From Acheta domesticus (taxonomy: Eukaryota > Arthropoda > Insecta > Orthoptera > Gryllidae): DNA of 64,000 bases. The position numbers and the translations under genes are program-made. The stretch lies in assembly GCA_031308135.1 (NCBI GenBank), contig JAHLJT010009436.1, forward strand, positions 119,662,678 to 119,726,677. The letters run 5' to 3'. The notes beneath the pieces are model-generated. The model was not told the DNA's origin, searched no databases, and worked only from the letters and a program-made list of their open reading frames with translations. This document shows, piece by piece, positions 45,601 to 57,100 of this stretch (position 1 is the stretch's first letter; each line of letters starts with the position of its first letter).

Positions 45601-46242
45601 TTCGAATGGAAGTAGACGAACTCGCTCTATCTCGCGTCGGAGGAGGTTCCGCATCATGTCCTTATCGTGTGACTCATGGCCAGATGAATTTTCACCACTG
45701 ACGAATGTTTCATTTGGAAGAGATGAACCTTGAAGGGGATCATCGTTTTCAGGGATATTAGATGGTTCTAAATGTTCGTCATGTGGATGGTTTGATCGAT
45801 GAACATACTCTGCGTTTCTCTGGATGTCTGCAAGTTGTTCTGATGTGAATTTTCCACTGCTGAGTATGTATCGTCGTTGACTGGCAAGCTTCTTTGAGTC
45901 TAGGGTAGGTCTCATATCTGGGTTCCGCTCTCTCCATATCTTAAAAACTTCTATTTCTGAGCCCCCATTTTTCGCTTTTGCATAGTAAAAGCACCACATC
46001 ACCTCCATTAATTCATCCCGGGTCCATCTCTGACGATGGCTTCGAGCTACTGCCGGCTCTGGGTCCCTGGGACTAACATCCGTGGGATAGCCAGATGTCG
46101 ACAAGGTGACATTAGCTCGGTTTCTGAGCAGGTATGGGACATTGGTAGAACAAGGCACGATAAGGTTCATTACATTGCTTGTTCTATTCATTTTGCTCAT
46201 TGGTTTCAAGTGAAGATTCGCACGTAGCAAGTTCGAGTTCAC
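42625..46242 (-). pseudogene. R4/Dong-type polyprotein (RT plus RLE endonuclease), two stops
   Basis: One frame of 1206 codons from ATG at 46242 to the stop at 42625, with only two internal stops: TGA near 44404 (CGA in copy A) and TAG near 43750 (CAA in copy A). Order of parts: a Myb-like region about residues 70-130 (RWTRDELMEVMWCFYYAKAK), RT from about residue 450 with LLPKGGDSSLAKNYRPITCL, motif A AWIDYQKAFDSVPHDWIL, motif B GIFQGDSLSPLLFCISL, motif C FYMDDLKVF; then CRICQEHVETIDHIVSAC (Cys-Cys-His-Cys) and KPDIVIRDMEKKSCLLVDVA, the PD-x-D endonuclease core, ending in VIGALGFVPQN. The enzyme would nick the target and reverse-transcribe its own RNA there. The start is the first ATG after a stop-rich leader. 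Confidence 0.9.
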
Positions 46243-46704
46243 AGATCACATTTAACCTTTGGGTTGTTTCCTGCGATCCGTTACTGCGACCCACAGTGGC
46301 CTCGGGGCATCCCCCCGCAGGGCGCAGAAAAGGGTCCCTCCGATCGCCAGTCGGCATTACTAAACCCTACGGGATTTTCACTGACTGCTGAAGGCAGCCT
46401 CCTTCGCTGGCTAATGCAAGGTTCGGGCCTCCACTCTAATCAGTGGCCTGGTGTGCCAACCCAGTTTCTCTCCTGTACCCTCCATGGGCCGATAACAGGA
46501 AGTCCAAAGGTTCATGACCCTTCCCCCTCTGCTTACTCCCCACTCTCCTCAAAATGGAGTACTTCTTCGTCTGACCCCTCACCTTCAACCTATTCAGCAA
46601 GGGAGGCCCTACCAGTAGCTAGGCTACCACTGACATAGCTCTCAGTCTCATGGGGGTACTCAAGCTCCACCACCAACTCCAAGGTCGTGTACTCCCTAGG
46701 TGGA

Positions 46705-46705
<1 letters not shown>
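46243..46705 (-). other. 5' leader of R4-type copy B
   Basis: About 460 bases, distinctly more GC-rich than the surroundings, non-coding on the element strand, starting tccacctagggagtacacg right next to the ATT array. In this class the 5' region often carries the promoter or self-processing RNA; neither can be shown here. Confidence 0.6.

Positions 46706-46768
<63 letters not shown>
46706..46768. repeat. (ATT)n microsatellite at the 5' end of copy B
   Basis: About twenty ATT units followed by actatcatggg. It marks the 5' junction of the retrotransposon. Frames of Tyr, Ile or Leu in this region are artefacts. Confidence 0.9.
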
Positions 46769-46772
<4 letters not shown>

Positions 46773-46888
46773 GGGTTCGATATGCAAGGGCAAATCGCTT
46801 ACCTCATTCAACCACAATCTGCCCCCTCGGCTCGTTTCCATACGGAAGACGACAAAACCTTTAAGTTATTTAAGGCCGTGCTGGATTG

Positions 46889-46975
46889 CACAATAATGAC
46901 AAAGTTTTTACACAATAATACAACGTTTTTACACAATAATAACAAAGTTTTTACACAATAATAACAAAGTTTTTC
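46889..46975. repeat. Tandem repeat, 21-22 bp unit, four copies
   Basis: The units start at 46889, 46911, 46932 and 46954, each cacaataataacaaagtttt with small changes (gacaaag, acaacg). No function is visible. Confidence 0.9.
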
Positions 46976-47349
46976 TGGACTAGAACAATTTGAATTTATT
47001 GAATCAAAAGACTTCATTTAATTCTAAATAACATTCTTTGAAATTATTGATTTTTGGTCATGAGCATGAAAAATAAATAAACTGTTCGTACAAACATTGA
47101 CCTGAGCTCTTTCACGCCGCGTATCTCCAAACCAGCACCTCCGACCGACCCGTTACCAGTTCCAGGCTTGAAGTCTTCTGTCTTGGATCTTGCGTCACCC
47201 CCGACACGCCACAAAGTCACTCCCATTCACGTAATGCACCAGTCATATGCGTCCATGTAAACGCTTACCCGCGTATAACTTCAGTTTATCCTTTTACTAA
47301 TTATATTAAATTTACCAGGACGCTTTATTAGATTATTCTTGCGTCCGAA
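46976..47349. other. Spacer without a recognised gene
   Basis: Mixed composition with no motif; the short minus-strand frame at 47044-47226 is unsupported. Confidence 0.4.
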
Positions 47350-47369
47350 GCTACTCGAACTGCCACCTC

Positions 47370-47735
47370 ACCATCAGCACTGGTGAAAATAATCAAAGTT
47401 CATAAACAGTTTTACAACTGTTTACATGTCCCGATTCATTTGTAAGAATAATTAAAGTCCACGCCCTGTTCAGGCAAAAGTATTTACAAGTCCACTAGCC
47501 TGGCACTTTACCTTCATCACTGGTGAAATAATTAAAGTTGATAAATTGCTTTCCTGAATATTTACAAGTTCCTCCCTATCGGAAAAATTATTCAAGTTAA
47601 TGCATTGTTTCACCAAAATATTTCTAAGTTCAACTTTCACTCGTGAAAAAAAGTTAAAGTCCTCGAACTGTATCTCCGAAATATTTACAAGTTCCACTTT
47701 CGGTCACAAAATCTTCCAAGTCCGAACTCGCGCAC
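47370..47735. repeat. Degenerate tandem repeat, about 61-bp unit, five to six copies
   Basis: Each unit has the core actggtgaaataattaaagt and then aatatttacaagttcc. Starts are near 47375, 47440, 47517, 47578, 47639 and 47701. The copies are strongly diverged and the second is longer (about 80 bp), so the array is old. It resembles a small decayed satellite or a subrepeat of a larger element. Confidence 0.75.
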
Positions 47736-48125
47736 GCACCCCTAGATTCGGGAACGATTCGCTCGCTACGAAATCTGGGACTCAACTAACTTTTTGCTCG
47801 TTCTTTCGATCCGGGAAAACTCGTATTCATTGTTGTACAAATCTTGTTCGATGTTCCCTAACAACCTATAAATACAGAACCTATTACTTCTGAATTTTCA
47901 TTACTATGGTGTACTCTTGGCCGAAATCCCTATCTTATACACGCATTTTCGTCTGACGCTGCACCATAACAACGGGCTCATGAAATTGTTTATCTTCGTT
48001 GCTAAGGTGCCCGCTTACAAAATATCGTGACATATCATACCGTTTATGTTCTCCCTAGCAACGTCCTGGTCACTTATTTACACCCGTTACTAAGGTGTCC
48101 GATTCTAATTTAAATTAACATTAAA
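47736..48125. other. Spacer without a recognised gene
   Basis: No motif or repeat copy recognised. Confidence 0.4.
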
Positions 48126-48660
48126 CTAGCGTACCCGTGCGAAAACTCTCGCATGTTAAAACCCACCCTTTCCCTATCCATTTGTCCATCCTTTCAATTA
48201 AGAAGGAAAGTTGTTAATGAAAAATGTTTATTTTTTAATGTATAAATGTAACTTCTAATGTACTTGCAGAATATCAAACAAAAACAACAATACAATTAAT
48301 GTTGGAAACAAATTTTCAATAAAAGTTTATTCAACATTATAGAGAGATGTTCTCGGAACAGTTCATTAAAAACAACTTTGAACAAATTATTCACTCCTTC
48401 TTGAGAGTTAATTTTTCGCTTTCCTTGATTGTCACAAACATAATAGAAAAGGTTTTTACTCTTCAGAAAGCAAAGCAAAGCAAAGTAAAGCAGTGCGTAA
48501 ATACCGATCGAGCAAGTACAACCCTACTCTTTGCAATATTATTTGAATTTCTTTGATTTGTTATGAGGAACAGAGGAACAGAGATTAGTTATGAGGTTTT
48601 GGAGAGTTCAGGGTGCCAGCTTGCTGGGGTGCGAAAATTGAAAAATTATTTGTGTATTAA
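48126..48660 (-). mobile_element. Repeat H, copy 1, with Helitron-like 3' end
   Basis: The plus strand starts ctagcgtacccgtgcgaaaa, ctctcgcatgttaaaacc; on the minus strand this is a terminal gcgagagttttcgc hairpin, then acgggtacgctag and T. Hairpin, CTAG and a following T are Helitron-type features. The block is repeated at 58234-58745 (very similar) and 49160-49560 (diverged), all in one orientation. Inside is a purine run, gcaaagcaaagcaaagtaaag. No protein is encoded. Confidence 0.6.
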
Positions 48661-49159
48661 AAAGTATTGGATTATTTTCAGCGTTCTTACGTACCTCAAG
48701 AAAAGCATTTCCGAGCCAAAAAATAAACTAATATTTTCACCTTTGAGTACTAAATACAATTTGTTACCATTGAAAACAATTTAGTAGGCTTAGACTTCAC
48801 TTCTGTACATGGGAATGTTACTCAAACGATGTTTGCATATTGAATATCTTAACGAACCGACACCTTGAGTTTAATATCAAATGGTGTATTATTTACAATA
48901 TGAGCTTGCAGCTGGGCGTTGATGTACGTACTTCCAGACACCACCAACATTTAAATCGTGTCTTTGGACTGCGAATGTTGGCAGTTGTCGAGTGACTTCT
49001 ATTCTTTCCTATAATTTTAAATTTACTTGCTTTTTTAAATTAATTTACGTAGTATTGTAGGCCAGCGCGATTTTGATTTTTGTTTTTCATTTATTTCAAG
49101 CTATTTTACTTTAGCTAATTTAAAACGTTTCTTCTTTGTGTTGTACCATACACAAGTTT

Positions 49160-49560
49160 TCCCCTACTACCTCCGCGTACACGTGCGAGAACTCACATAT
49201 TAGACCCTATGTTAGATACCTATCCGTATATTTCCATTTAAGAGGGGAAGTAGTTAACGAAACGTGTTATTTGTTTAAAAATATATAAAGGTAACTTGCA
49301 ATGTACTAACACAATATCAAATAAAATAAAAACAATGCAATTGATGTTTAAAATAAATTTTCAATAAATATTTATTCAGTTTCATGGAGGGTTTTCTTGG
49401 AACAATTCACAGCAGTTCCTTAAAGACAATATTTGTAGAAATTATTCAATATTCTTTGACAGGTAGCTTTTAGCTTCTCGTGAGTCACAAAAATATTAGA
49501 AAAGCTTTTTACTTTTGAGAAAGCTATGTGTCTGAGCCCGCTGACTAAATTTCATCGAAT
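49160..49560 (-). mobile_element. Repeat H, copy 2, diverged
   Basis: Shares with copy 1, in order: gtacacgtgcgagaactc, aagaggggaagtagttaacg, aggtaacttgcaatgtacta, attttcaataaatatttattca and aatattagaaaagctttttac. The end hairpin is damaged (gcgagaactcaca). It ends near 49560. Confidence 0.65.
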
Positions 49561-50639
49561 GATAACGAAAATACTGGTACAGGTAAAACACAGTCTTCAC
49601 TCTTCTCTGTGCACAAAACATCCCTCCTCAATTCGGTACACAGTACTTACAGACACCGGTAAAACGTTAATTGATTGGTTTCACTACACACAAAGAAACA
49701 ATCTTCATAGGTATCAAGCAAATATAAAATAATACTTGCAGTTGTTGCTGGAGAGCAAATCTTGAATTAATGATTATGCAAATAAACCTCGTCAGACTGC
49801 ACGAACTACGGTGTTAACAGAAAGCGTAAATAAAAATTGTGGAATCTAAGCCTTCTAAGCGTGTCGCCACAAACATTGCTACCAGCAGGAAGGGCTGAAA
49901 TATTGAGGTGGCCTTGATAGTATTGAAGCGTGGAACCGAAAAGTTAATTGAATGGATCAGGGAATGTCTCATCTTGTAGATCATGATGTGAAAAACGTTT
50001 CTTTGAGGCCAAAATTTTACTTTTTAAGGCTCTAAAACGCTTTGTTTATGATTTATTTGCGGATATAGATTGGCATGTAATGCGGGTTGCATTTTACATG
50101 AATATTTCGATGCGTTTTTTTTTTAAGAAATTATCCATATTTTTAAAGTCAAAGTGAAATTCGTCAAGACTCCGTGAAATTCTCTTTTGTTAGAGCCCTC
50201 ATTTATAAAGATTGGTTGCGTGTGAAAGCCGGAACCCAAAGGTATACTACTGAAATAATACAGGAGACGATATTATTAAATAATTCGGCATTAAATGCCT
50301 TACCGCATTTGGTATATCACAATGTATATCTTTGAATTCATTTTTCCACAAATTAGTCTTTTTTAGCAAATTAGAATATTTAAAACATCTCTTTGGAAAC
50401 AATTTTTCAAATATACTGTTAAAAGGTTTACGGTAGCTTAGTATATTAACAAAGAATAAAATTTGCTTTTGAGTGCCCATATTGATTTAGTTTTACTTCT
50501 GTGTTCAAGTAAACATACTAATAGGGGAAAAATCAGCATATTTGCTTTTCAAAAATTCGAAATGTTTAAAATAAAAAATATAAAAGTCATTCATGTAATA
50601 TAAGCAACTTTTTTCTTACAAGTTTATGTGGTTAAAATA
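49561..50639. other. AT-rich stretch without a recognised gene
   Basis: No coding motif, repeat copy or RNA gene that I can support. Confidence 0.4.
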
Positions 50640-51720
50640 TTAAAGTGATCAAAAAATATTTGGACCAATTAGAGCGTTTTAACAAAAGTTGCAAAACTAT
50701 AAAAAACTTAAAAAAACTTTTTTATAAAATGCAAAATAACAGGTTACAATTGTTATCATTAATGTGTTCATTATATGGTAAAATTTTGAGATTTAAAAAA
50801 CACTCCTTTCAAAAATTTTATTTTCTCAGATGCAAGAACAGTAAAATCCGGTCCTAAATGGCAATTTTCTTTAAAAAATTTGGACCCGTTTATTAAGAAA
50901 ACAGCGTTTAAGTGCTACTAAAATTGCGAAATTTAAACCTCTTTTTCACTGAAAATTTTTTGAGTTTTCGAAACACTTAATTTGAAGTCTCATAAATATA
51001 ACAATGTGAACAAATCGCCGCTAACATAAATATTGACGACGTGAGAGACAAGTAAAAAATTACATTTTTGCAATTTTTTTCAAAACAAAAGAATAGAGCA
51101 GTATGACGTTTATGTCAATTCATAGAGTACATTAGGCACTATCCCTATCAAATTTAAAGCAACTAGTGGTGCTACAGAATGGCACAGACATTCCCGTATT
51201 CGTTTTCTATTTCCTTGGGTCTGGCTAGCTATTCGGAATTACCACAAACTCTTGCCAGCTGCCATCTACCGCCGCTCAAAGTACATTTTTTTGACACTCC
51301 CCTCTGCGCCTCATTTAAATTGATCATTTCCTTGCCTTAAATAACATGAAATAATATCGCTAAATTAGTGACAATATCTGTCACGTAACTTCTCCCAAAG
51401 ACTGCCATTGGGCCAGGTATCCAGTGACGTACCGCCATTGCGTAGTATTTATACAACCCTTACTTTAAATCTCGCGCCAATTTTGCTGGACGCAGTGCCC
51501 GCGAGTTCTAGTAAGCTAGCTACCTTGGCAAGCGACCTTTGCTACCTTTGACCGCGACCTTGACAAGCCTGGTATATATAGAGGAAGTAACATAATGCTG
51601 CAGAGTAAAAAAGCGAATTTTCGTCAGAAAAACTCTGGCCCTGAAACCCACAGAAAAGTCAATAAATCTTGTCTCTATATACAGAAAAGTACTAAAATTT
51701 TAACCTAGTATTGCGTAAAG
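50640..51720. mobile_element. ACTTTCCC-family modules, mixed orientation
   Basis: 50840-50970 matches the complement of 32690-32820 (aaattgccatttagga and agtagc blocks). 50985-51165 matches 15110-15310 and 14640-14800 directly (gacgtgagagacaagt, attacatttttgcaattttt, gtttatgtcaattcatagag). 51575-51680 is a short plus-strand end: tagaggaagtaacataatgc, tgcagagtaaaaaagcg, gtcaataaatcttg. The piece between (51170-51560) is unique and carries gccagctgccatctaccgcc, related to a stretch near 32895. Non-coding. Confidence 0.5.
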
Positions 51721-52485
51721 GACGCTTAAGAGAATGATGCAAGTCTCATTTTTGTTAAAATTCCTATTTTTTCGAAAATTGCAAATATTCCAATTTGATT
51801 TTCAAAACAAGCACGTGCAAAAAAAGATAAAGTCATTCCAAGGAGAATAGTCATTGTTGCTTGTGTACATATTGATGGTTGATGTTTGTTTTGTTTTTTA
51901 ATATTATGTGTATATGTTTCAGGGTTTATTTATGTGTTATATGTATGTACAGTGCCATTGATTTGATCAGCTGGTTTGGACTGATGTCCAACAGTGTGAG
52001 AATTCCAAAAAAAGATTTTATTAATAAATTAAATGTCGGAAGGTACGATTGCCGACCGAGTTTTTTTTACTCTCACACAATGTGTTATTCTTTTGTAGAT
52101 AGAATCCTGGTGCCACTGCAAGCGAAACCAACGTTTACAGGTCTAATCCGTACGGAGCCGGTCACGACCCGCGAATTATATAAATTTCTGTAATCGAATT
52201 TTGAGAAGGAAAGAAGAGTGCGTATGTGTGCGTGCGGGGGTAGGAGCTGGCAACAGTGCGTTTGCTTCGACATAGGTGTTTATGTCGACTGTGTTGTTGT
52301 TGATTTGTGATTAGTAAATAAATAAGCTAGCCGGAGCAAAAATGGTACGAACGCACGCGTAACCAGCACACGCATTACGTTGCGATAAGAGAGCTTAAGA
52401 GAAGTGAAGGTAGTTTTAGAAAGGGTATAAACGATTACACATGTTTACATGATTTGTTCAATCAAAAAGTCAAAGTTATAATATT
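51721..52485. other. Spacer without a recognised gene
   Basis: A 104-codon frame (51879-52193) begins with hydrophobic residues but has no domain I know and no supporting context. Confidence 0.35.
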
Positions 52486-53330
52486 GTTATCACATATTAC
52501 GCGCGCGCTTATTGGCTATCGCCAGAATCGACGCCAAGCGGGCAGATTTCGTCAGTTGCGACGCGTCGCCTGAAAATCAGTTGGGCGCCTGTCCTTGCTG
52601 CACACACTCCGTATTGCGCAGAGCACACTCATTGCAACATTTTTCACATCGCAAAGTATTACATTACGCGTGTGCGAGATCATTTTAACATTCGTTGATA
52701 GTTCAGTGTACTATACGACGAACTAATCAATGGCATCAACTATCTCCTTTAGAAACATTAATGTTTCAAGTGAACAGTTGTGCGCGTGATACAGAATTCC
52801 GTTCTTCACGCTTTATGCCATGTACCGTGTTTCATGCTTCTGCCTACAACAGTGGCACTTCATACAGTCAAAACATTCATGCTTCAAGTGAATATTTGTG
52901 CGCGTAATACAGAATTCCGTTCTTCAAATGTTGCGCAATAAAACTGTGTGTCATATTTGTGCCTGCAACAGTAGCTCTTCCTACGTTCAATTGAGCATGT
53001 ATTCACTGCACACCAGTCATTTGCTTCCGCATGGCAAGCGAACAATGTATCATTGCTGTGGTGTATATCTCAATCGTGCTACGAGTCTTCTGCCTATGCC
53101 TATGCAGTTTCTGGGGCCCACGAGAGCGCTAGGCGCGGTAACCTCCCCCCTGATCGACCACGGACCTGGCGTCCGCCGGGACAGCTGCAAGCTCGCACAT
53201 AGCTACGTCAATCCAACGCCACTTGTAAAAGACCAGAATAACAATTGCTTATCTTTGCAGTCTCACTGTCAATTTCAATCTAACTTGCTTGTATTTCTAA
53301 TCTTTGCATAAGCTACGTGCATAAACCACC
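52486..53330. repeat. GC-richer block with a 118-bp tandem duplication
   Basis: 52755-52872 and 52873-52990 are imperfect copies: acattaatgtttcaagtgaa against acattcatgcttcaagtgaa, then gcgcgtgatacagaattccg against gcgcgtaatacagaattccg, then ctacaacagtggcacttc against ctgcaacagtagctcttc. The flanks (52500-52700 and 53080-53220) are rich in CpG and gcgc, unlike the rest of the window. No ORF has recognisable features. It may be part of a larger transposon or a promoter region; I cannot say which. Confidence 0.65.
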
Positions 53331-54100
53331 AATCTTAACAACTTTCGGTGATTCAATCATAACATGGTATTTGAATATAACTACATCATGTCTGTAAACT
53401 TTCGCGTCTTTACGAGACCTCATAGAAGATTGGCATAATTTTATGTAATATGTTTGATTCAATTATGTATATTAACTTGTCTTTAATTCATTCTGAGAGA
53501 TGATGACCTGAGAGGTCATTTTCAGGAATGCAAGACTGGTGACTTGCAACTCATTAATTACACAGACCAACAAAAAAAGTGTTTCAAAAACCTTTTTAAA
53601 TCTTAATAGATGTTTATAGTTTTTTTGGGTGCTGAATCCGCATTCTGAACTCTACTTCCTTTCATCACCCACAGTTTAGTCAGAATTTGATCTATTAAGA
53701 TATGGGAAAATATGTTATATATGTAAATAAAAATAAAAAATAAGCATCCTCTAAAATACCAACAGAACTTCATTTAAACATAGAGATGGCTTTATATTCT
53801 TAACATTACATTCTACAAAGGCTTTACGTGACTATTGACGTATATTTTCTGTGTATCTTTCTTTAAACCCCTAATTTAGCTTTCTCTCCTCTACGCCGTT
53901 TGCTGACTCTCGCTGAAGTGACCATCAGCATAGAGTAAAGATGTATATAGAGGGCTCACCAGGCGTGTTTTTAGTTACATCCTTTGAATAGTTCCCCGTC
54001 GACCGCTAGGATGCGCCAACGTCAGGAAGTGTGAAGGGCTGTCTGGCTTATTGTTGGTGGTGGGGGCTTTCTAGGAAATATCAAGCGGGGGGGGGAACAT
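53331..54100. other. Spacer without a recognised gene
   Basis: Mostly AT-rich. gatgacctgagaggtcat (53501-53518) is a short palindrome-like patch. Nothing else can be supported. Confidence 0.4.
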
Positions 54101-54109
54101 GGTGGAGGG

Positions 54110-57100
54110 GAGTTGTTTCCATGGCGACGGCAGGCACTGGGCTCGGGCCGCCGTCGCCCACTTGTGTCTCGGGAGAGCAAAACGAGGAGCCACGAACGTA
54201 CACGAAGACACCCGAGCGGAGTCGAGCGAGTCCATGCGCGAGCCGACGGACTTCCATGGCGTAAATCACGGCCGTCTCTAGTAAGTCTCTCTGTCTAGAG
54301 ATGGCCGTGCGTAAATCTTTAATTCGAAATCTGTCAGAAATTTAATGTTTCTAATGTTAAGTGTCGTTAACGCCATTAACAAGATTTGTTGCGAACTTTC
54401 GTTTTAAAACGAAAAATTCCTAACTATTATTCACGTTAGATTCTTTATTTTAACTTTTCTATAACATAGTTATTTGGTAGGTTGGGTCCTTGAAATTTAC
54501 CGTGTTTTTTAATATTCTCAATTTATTTTCCGTCGGCTAGTTCAGGTTAGAATTATTTCGGTGCAAAAGAGTGCAGTGTAATAAAAATGCAGCTTTTGTA
54601 AAGAAGAAACGGCAGGAGATTGCAGTCACAAATGCCAGTGCTGAGGAAGTAGAAACTTTTTTAGTATCAGATGTCAAGCATTGTTCATTTTCTGCCAAAA
54701 TCTCACCGGTCAAGCCATCAGCCAGTGCGAACATTCTTTCCAAGTTCACTGATGCTTTTTCCTGCTGAACAGTGAAATATCCGAAGAAGAGAATTGCACT
54801 TACATGTTACTTCACAAGTGTGTTTGGGAACATTTACTGAAAGGATACGTGTGAGTGCTGTCTGCTGATCCTGAAATGTATGCATTGAAGTACAACAATC
54901 AATGTAATTTGCTTTTCAGTTAGTGAACAAGTGTAATAATTGTGAACAATTGTTAAATAAAATTTCAAATAGCCATCGTGTACCTGTAACATCATCTTGT
55001 AGTAGGCCCACCACATGAAGTGAATAGGAAATTTGTGGATGCTTCTTTGCAAATAGGTAGGGGCTATTCAGCAATAGAGCAGTTTCAATGGTAATTGGTT
55101 TACCATGAATTAATGTTTCAATTTACAATTCTCATGTTCTCTCTGTTATTTAAAATAATGCAAAAATAAGAGGAAATTTTGAGGCTTTCATATGCAGCCA
55201 TACATGAAACTTACATTGATGTTCTAGATTCAGTAAGTGATGAAGTTATAAATTTATTAGTATTGTATGATGGAACATGGCATAAACGAGGCACTACATG
55301 TCGTAATGTAATGGGAATTGTTATCGATATCTTGACTGGTCATGTGGCTGATTTTCATGTTTTGTCAAAATACTGTGGCACTTATGAAAAGAACAAGAGC
55401 AAATTATGAGAAAAAAGCTGTGAATATAAAAAATGGAAAGAAATTCATGATTTAAGTGGAGAGTGTGTTAGTAATTTTAATGGATCTTCAAAAGCAATGG
55501 ATGTAGCTCATCATTTTAGATACACAACAATACTGTCAGATGGTGATGCAAAGACTTTCAATCACCATCTGAAACTAAACATCTATGGAGACAACTTTAT
55601 TATTAGAAAAGAAGAATGTATAAAACATGTGATGTAAAGATTTAAAACAGACTTACAAAAATAATACAAGAATAGAAAGTGAAGGGTGTTACACTTGGTA
55701 AAAAACAAGTGAATTTAAAGGATGACATAATTATTTGTCTTAGCAAATTATCACAATGCCATCCAGAAGAATATTCCAGATGTGCAGAAGATGAAGTCTG
55801 CAATACTTGCCACCTTATACCATGCAATGCCAACAGTCTTGAAGCCATAGCATTTTAAATGCCCTAAAGAAGAAAATTCATGGTGCTTCTACAATCGAGC
55901 TCAAGGGAATGAAATTTCAAAACATGGCAAAAACAACAAGAAAACTGTAGTCTCCCAGTGTTATTTGTAAAATAATTCCTATGTATCAGAGGTTTGCAAA
56001 AAATGAATTACTGGAATGCGTATATGGGAAAACACAGAATGCAAATGAATATTTGCATAGTTTTTGTTTGGAGCAAGTGCCCAAAAGAAACATTTCTTTC
56101 CAGAAAAAAGATTGAAATTGCTGACATCAGCAGTTGTCCCAGTTCAATATGGGATGTGAGGCCAGTGAAAGAGCATGCTTCAAGAATCAGTGACATCTCC
56201 TAAGAAAATAAAGATATTATGAGAGACAAACGTCGTCTCCACAAAAGTGAAATGGCATTGCAACTAGACTTTAAAAGTGCTTAAAAAAGCCAAGTCAATA
56301 AAGAAGGAAAGGTTTGTCAAGTCAATGAAAGAAGTAAAGAAAAAAGATGAAGATGCAATGTATGCTTCTGGCAATTTTAAAGAAAAATTGTATTAATAAA
56401 CTGTAAATGCACTATCTTAAATTTTCTTTTTCACTTTCCCGGTAATTAATTTTCCTTACATTCTCCGTATCTAAAAAGTTCCAACTTTCACAATTTTCAA
56501 TCAATTAAAGTAATAATGTAGGAACTTGTTAAGAGATTGTAGATTAATATAATTATGGTAGTATTTTTGCCTTAACCCATTAGTGCATGTGATTCGATAA
56601 ATCGGATGCTAAGAAAAGCGTCAACAATGCCTGTGATTTGAGACTTATCTGTTTGAGATATACAAGAATCATCTTTCGCATTGTTGGAAAGTCATAAATT
56701 AAATGTATATGCTGCAACTTTCAGAAGTTTTAGATTTATAGCAATTAGAATGCAAGATGACGCATTACAGTCTTGTTGTTTCACGTAGCTAGTAAGTTTT
56801 CATATAATTATAATATCTAACCTTCATTGGTACGAACAAATTTTGTACGAAATGAAATAATGAAGGTTTGTGTTTTCCATTTGAATTGGTATTCTAAGAA
56901 AATAATTATAAATTACTAAACTATTTCAAATTAATTTCCGTGATCCGAAATATCGGAGGGGACACCTATCATTGCAATACAGTATTTCAGAATGGCTACG
57001 TCTTTTCTCTCTATATTTCAAGCAACTGCTTCTAAATGAAAAAGTATTGTTTGCTTATCTGTAACTGGAATTTTGAGTATGTTGGAAGAAGAACACACAA

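Larger units (their letters stand above)
42521..46705 (-). mobile_element. R4/Dong-type retrotransposon copy B, nearly full length
   Basis: About 4.2 kb, bounded on both sides by (ATT)n arrays. The minus-strand 5' leader (46705-46243) is GC-rich; then comes a single ORF with RT and a downstream restriction-like endonuclease, and a short 3' UTR. A single ORF, an RLE-type endonuclease after the RT, and integration into TAA/ATT repeats together match the R4 clade member Dong, described from Bombyx mori as inserting into TAA repeats. The call is from motifs and target site; a phylogeny was not run. Confidence 0.85.

Noticed and set aside
42521..46705. rDNA-specific R2-type element
   Set aside because: No ribosomal RNA sequence is present at either edge; both edges are ATT microsatellites, which fits an R4/Dong-type target instead.
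46889..46975. CRISPR-like array
   Set aside because: Units of 21-22 bp follow one another with no spacers, in an animal genome; it is a simple tandem repeat.
47370..47735. CRISPR-like array with 61-bp period
   Set aside because: There are no constant repeats separated by unique spacers; the whole unit is diverged.
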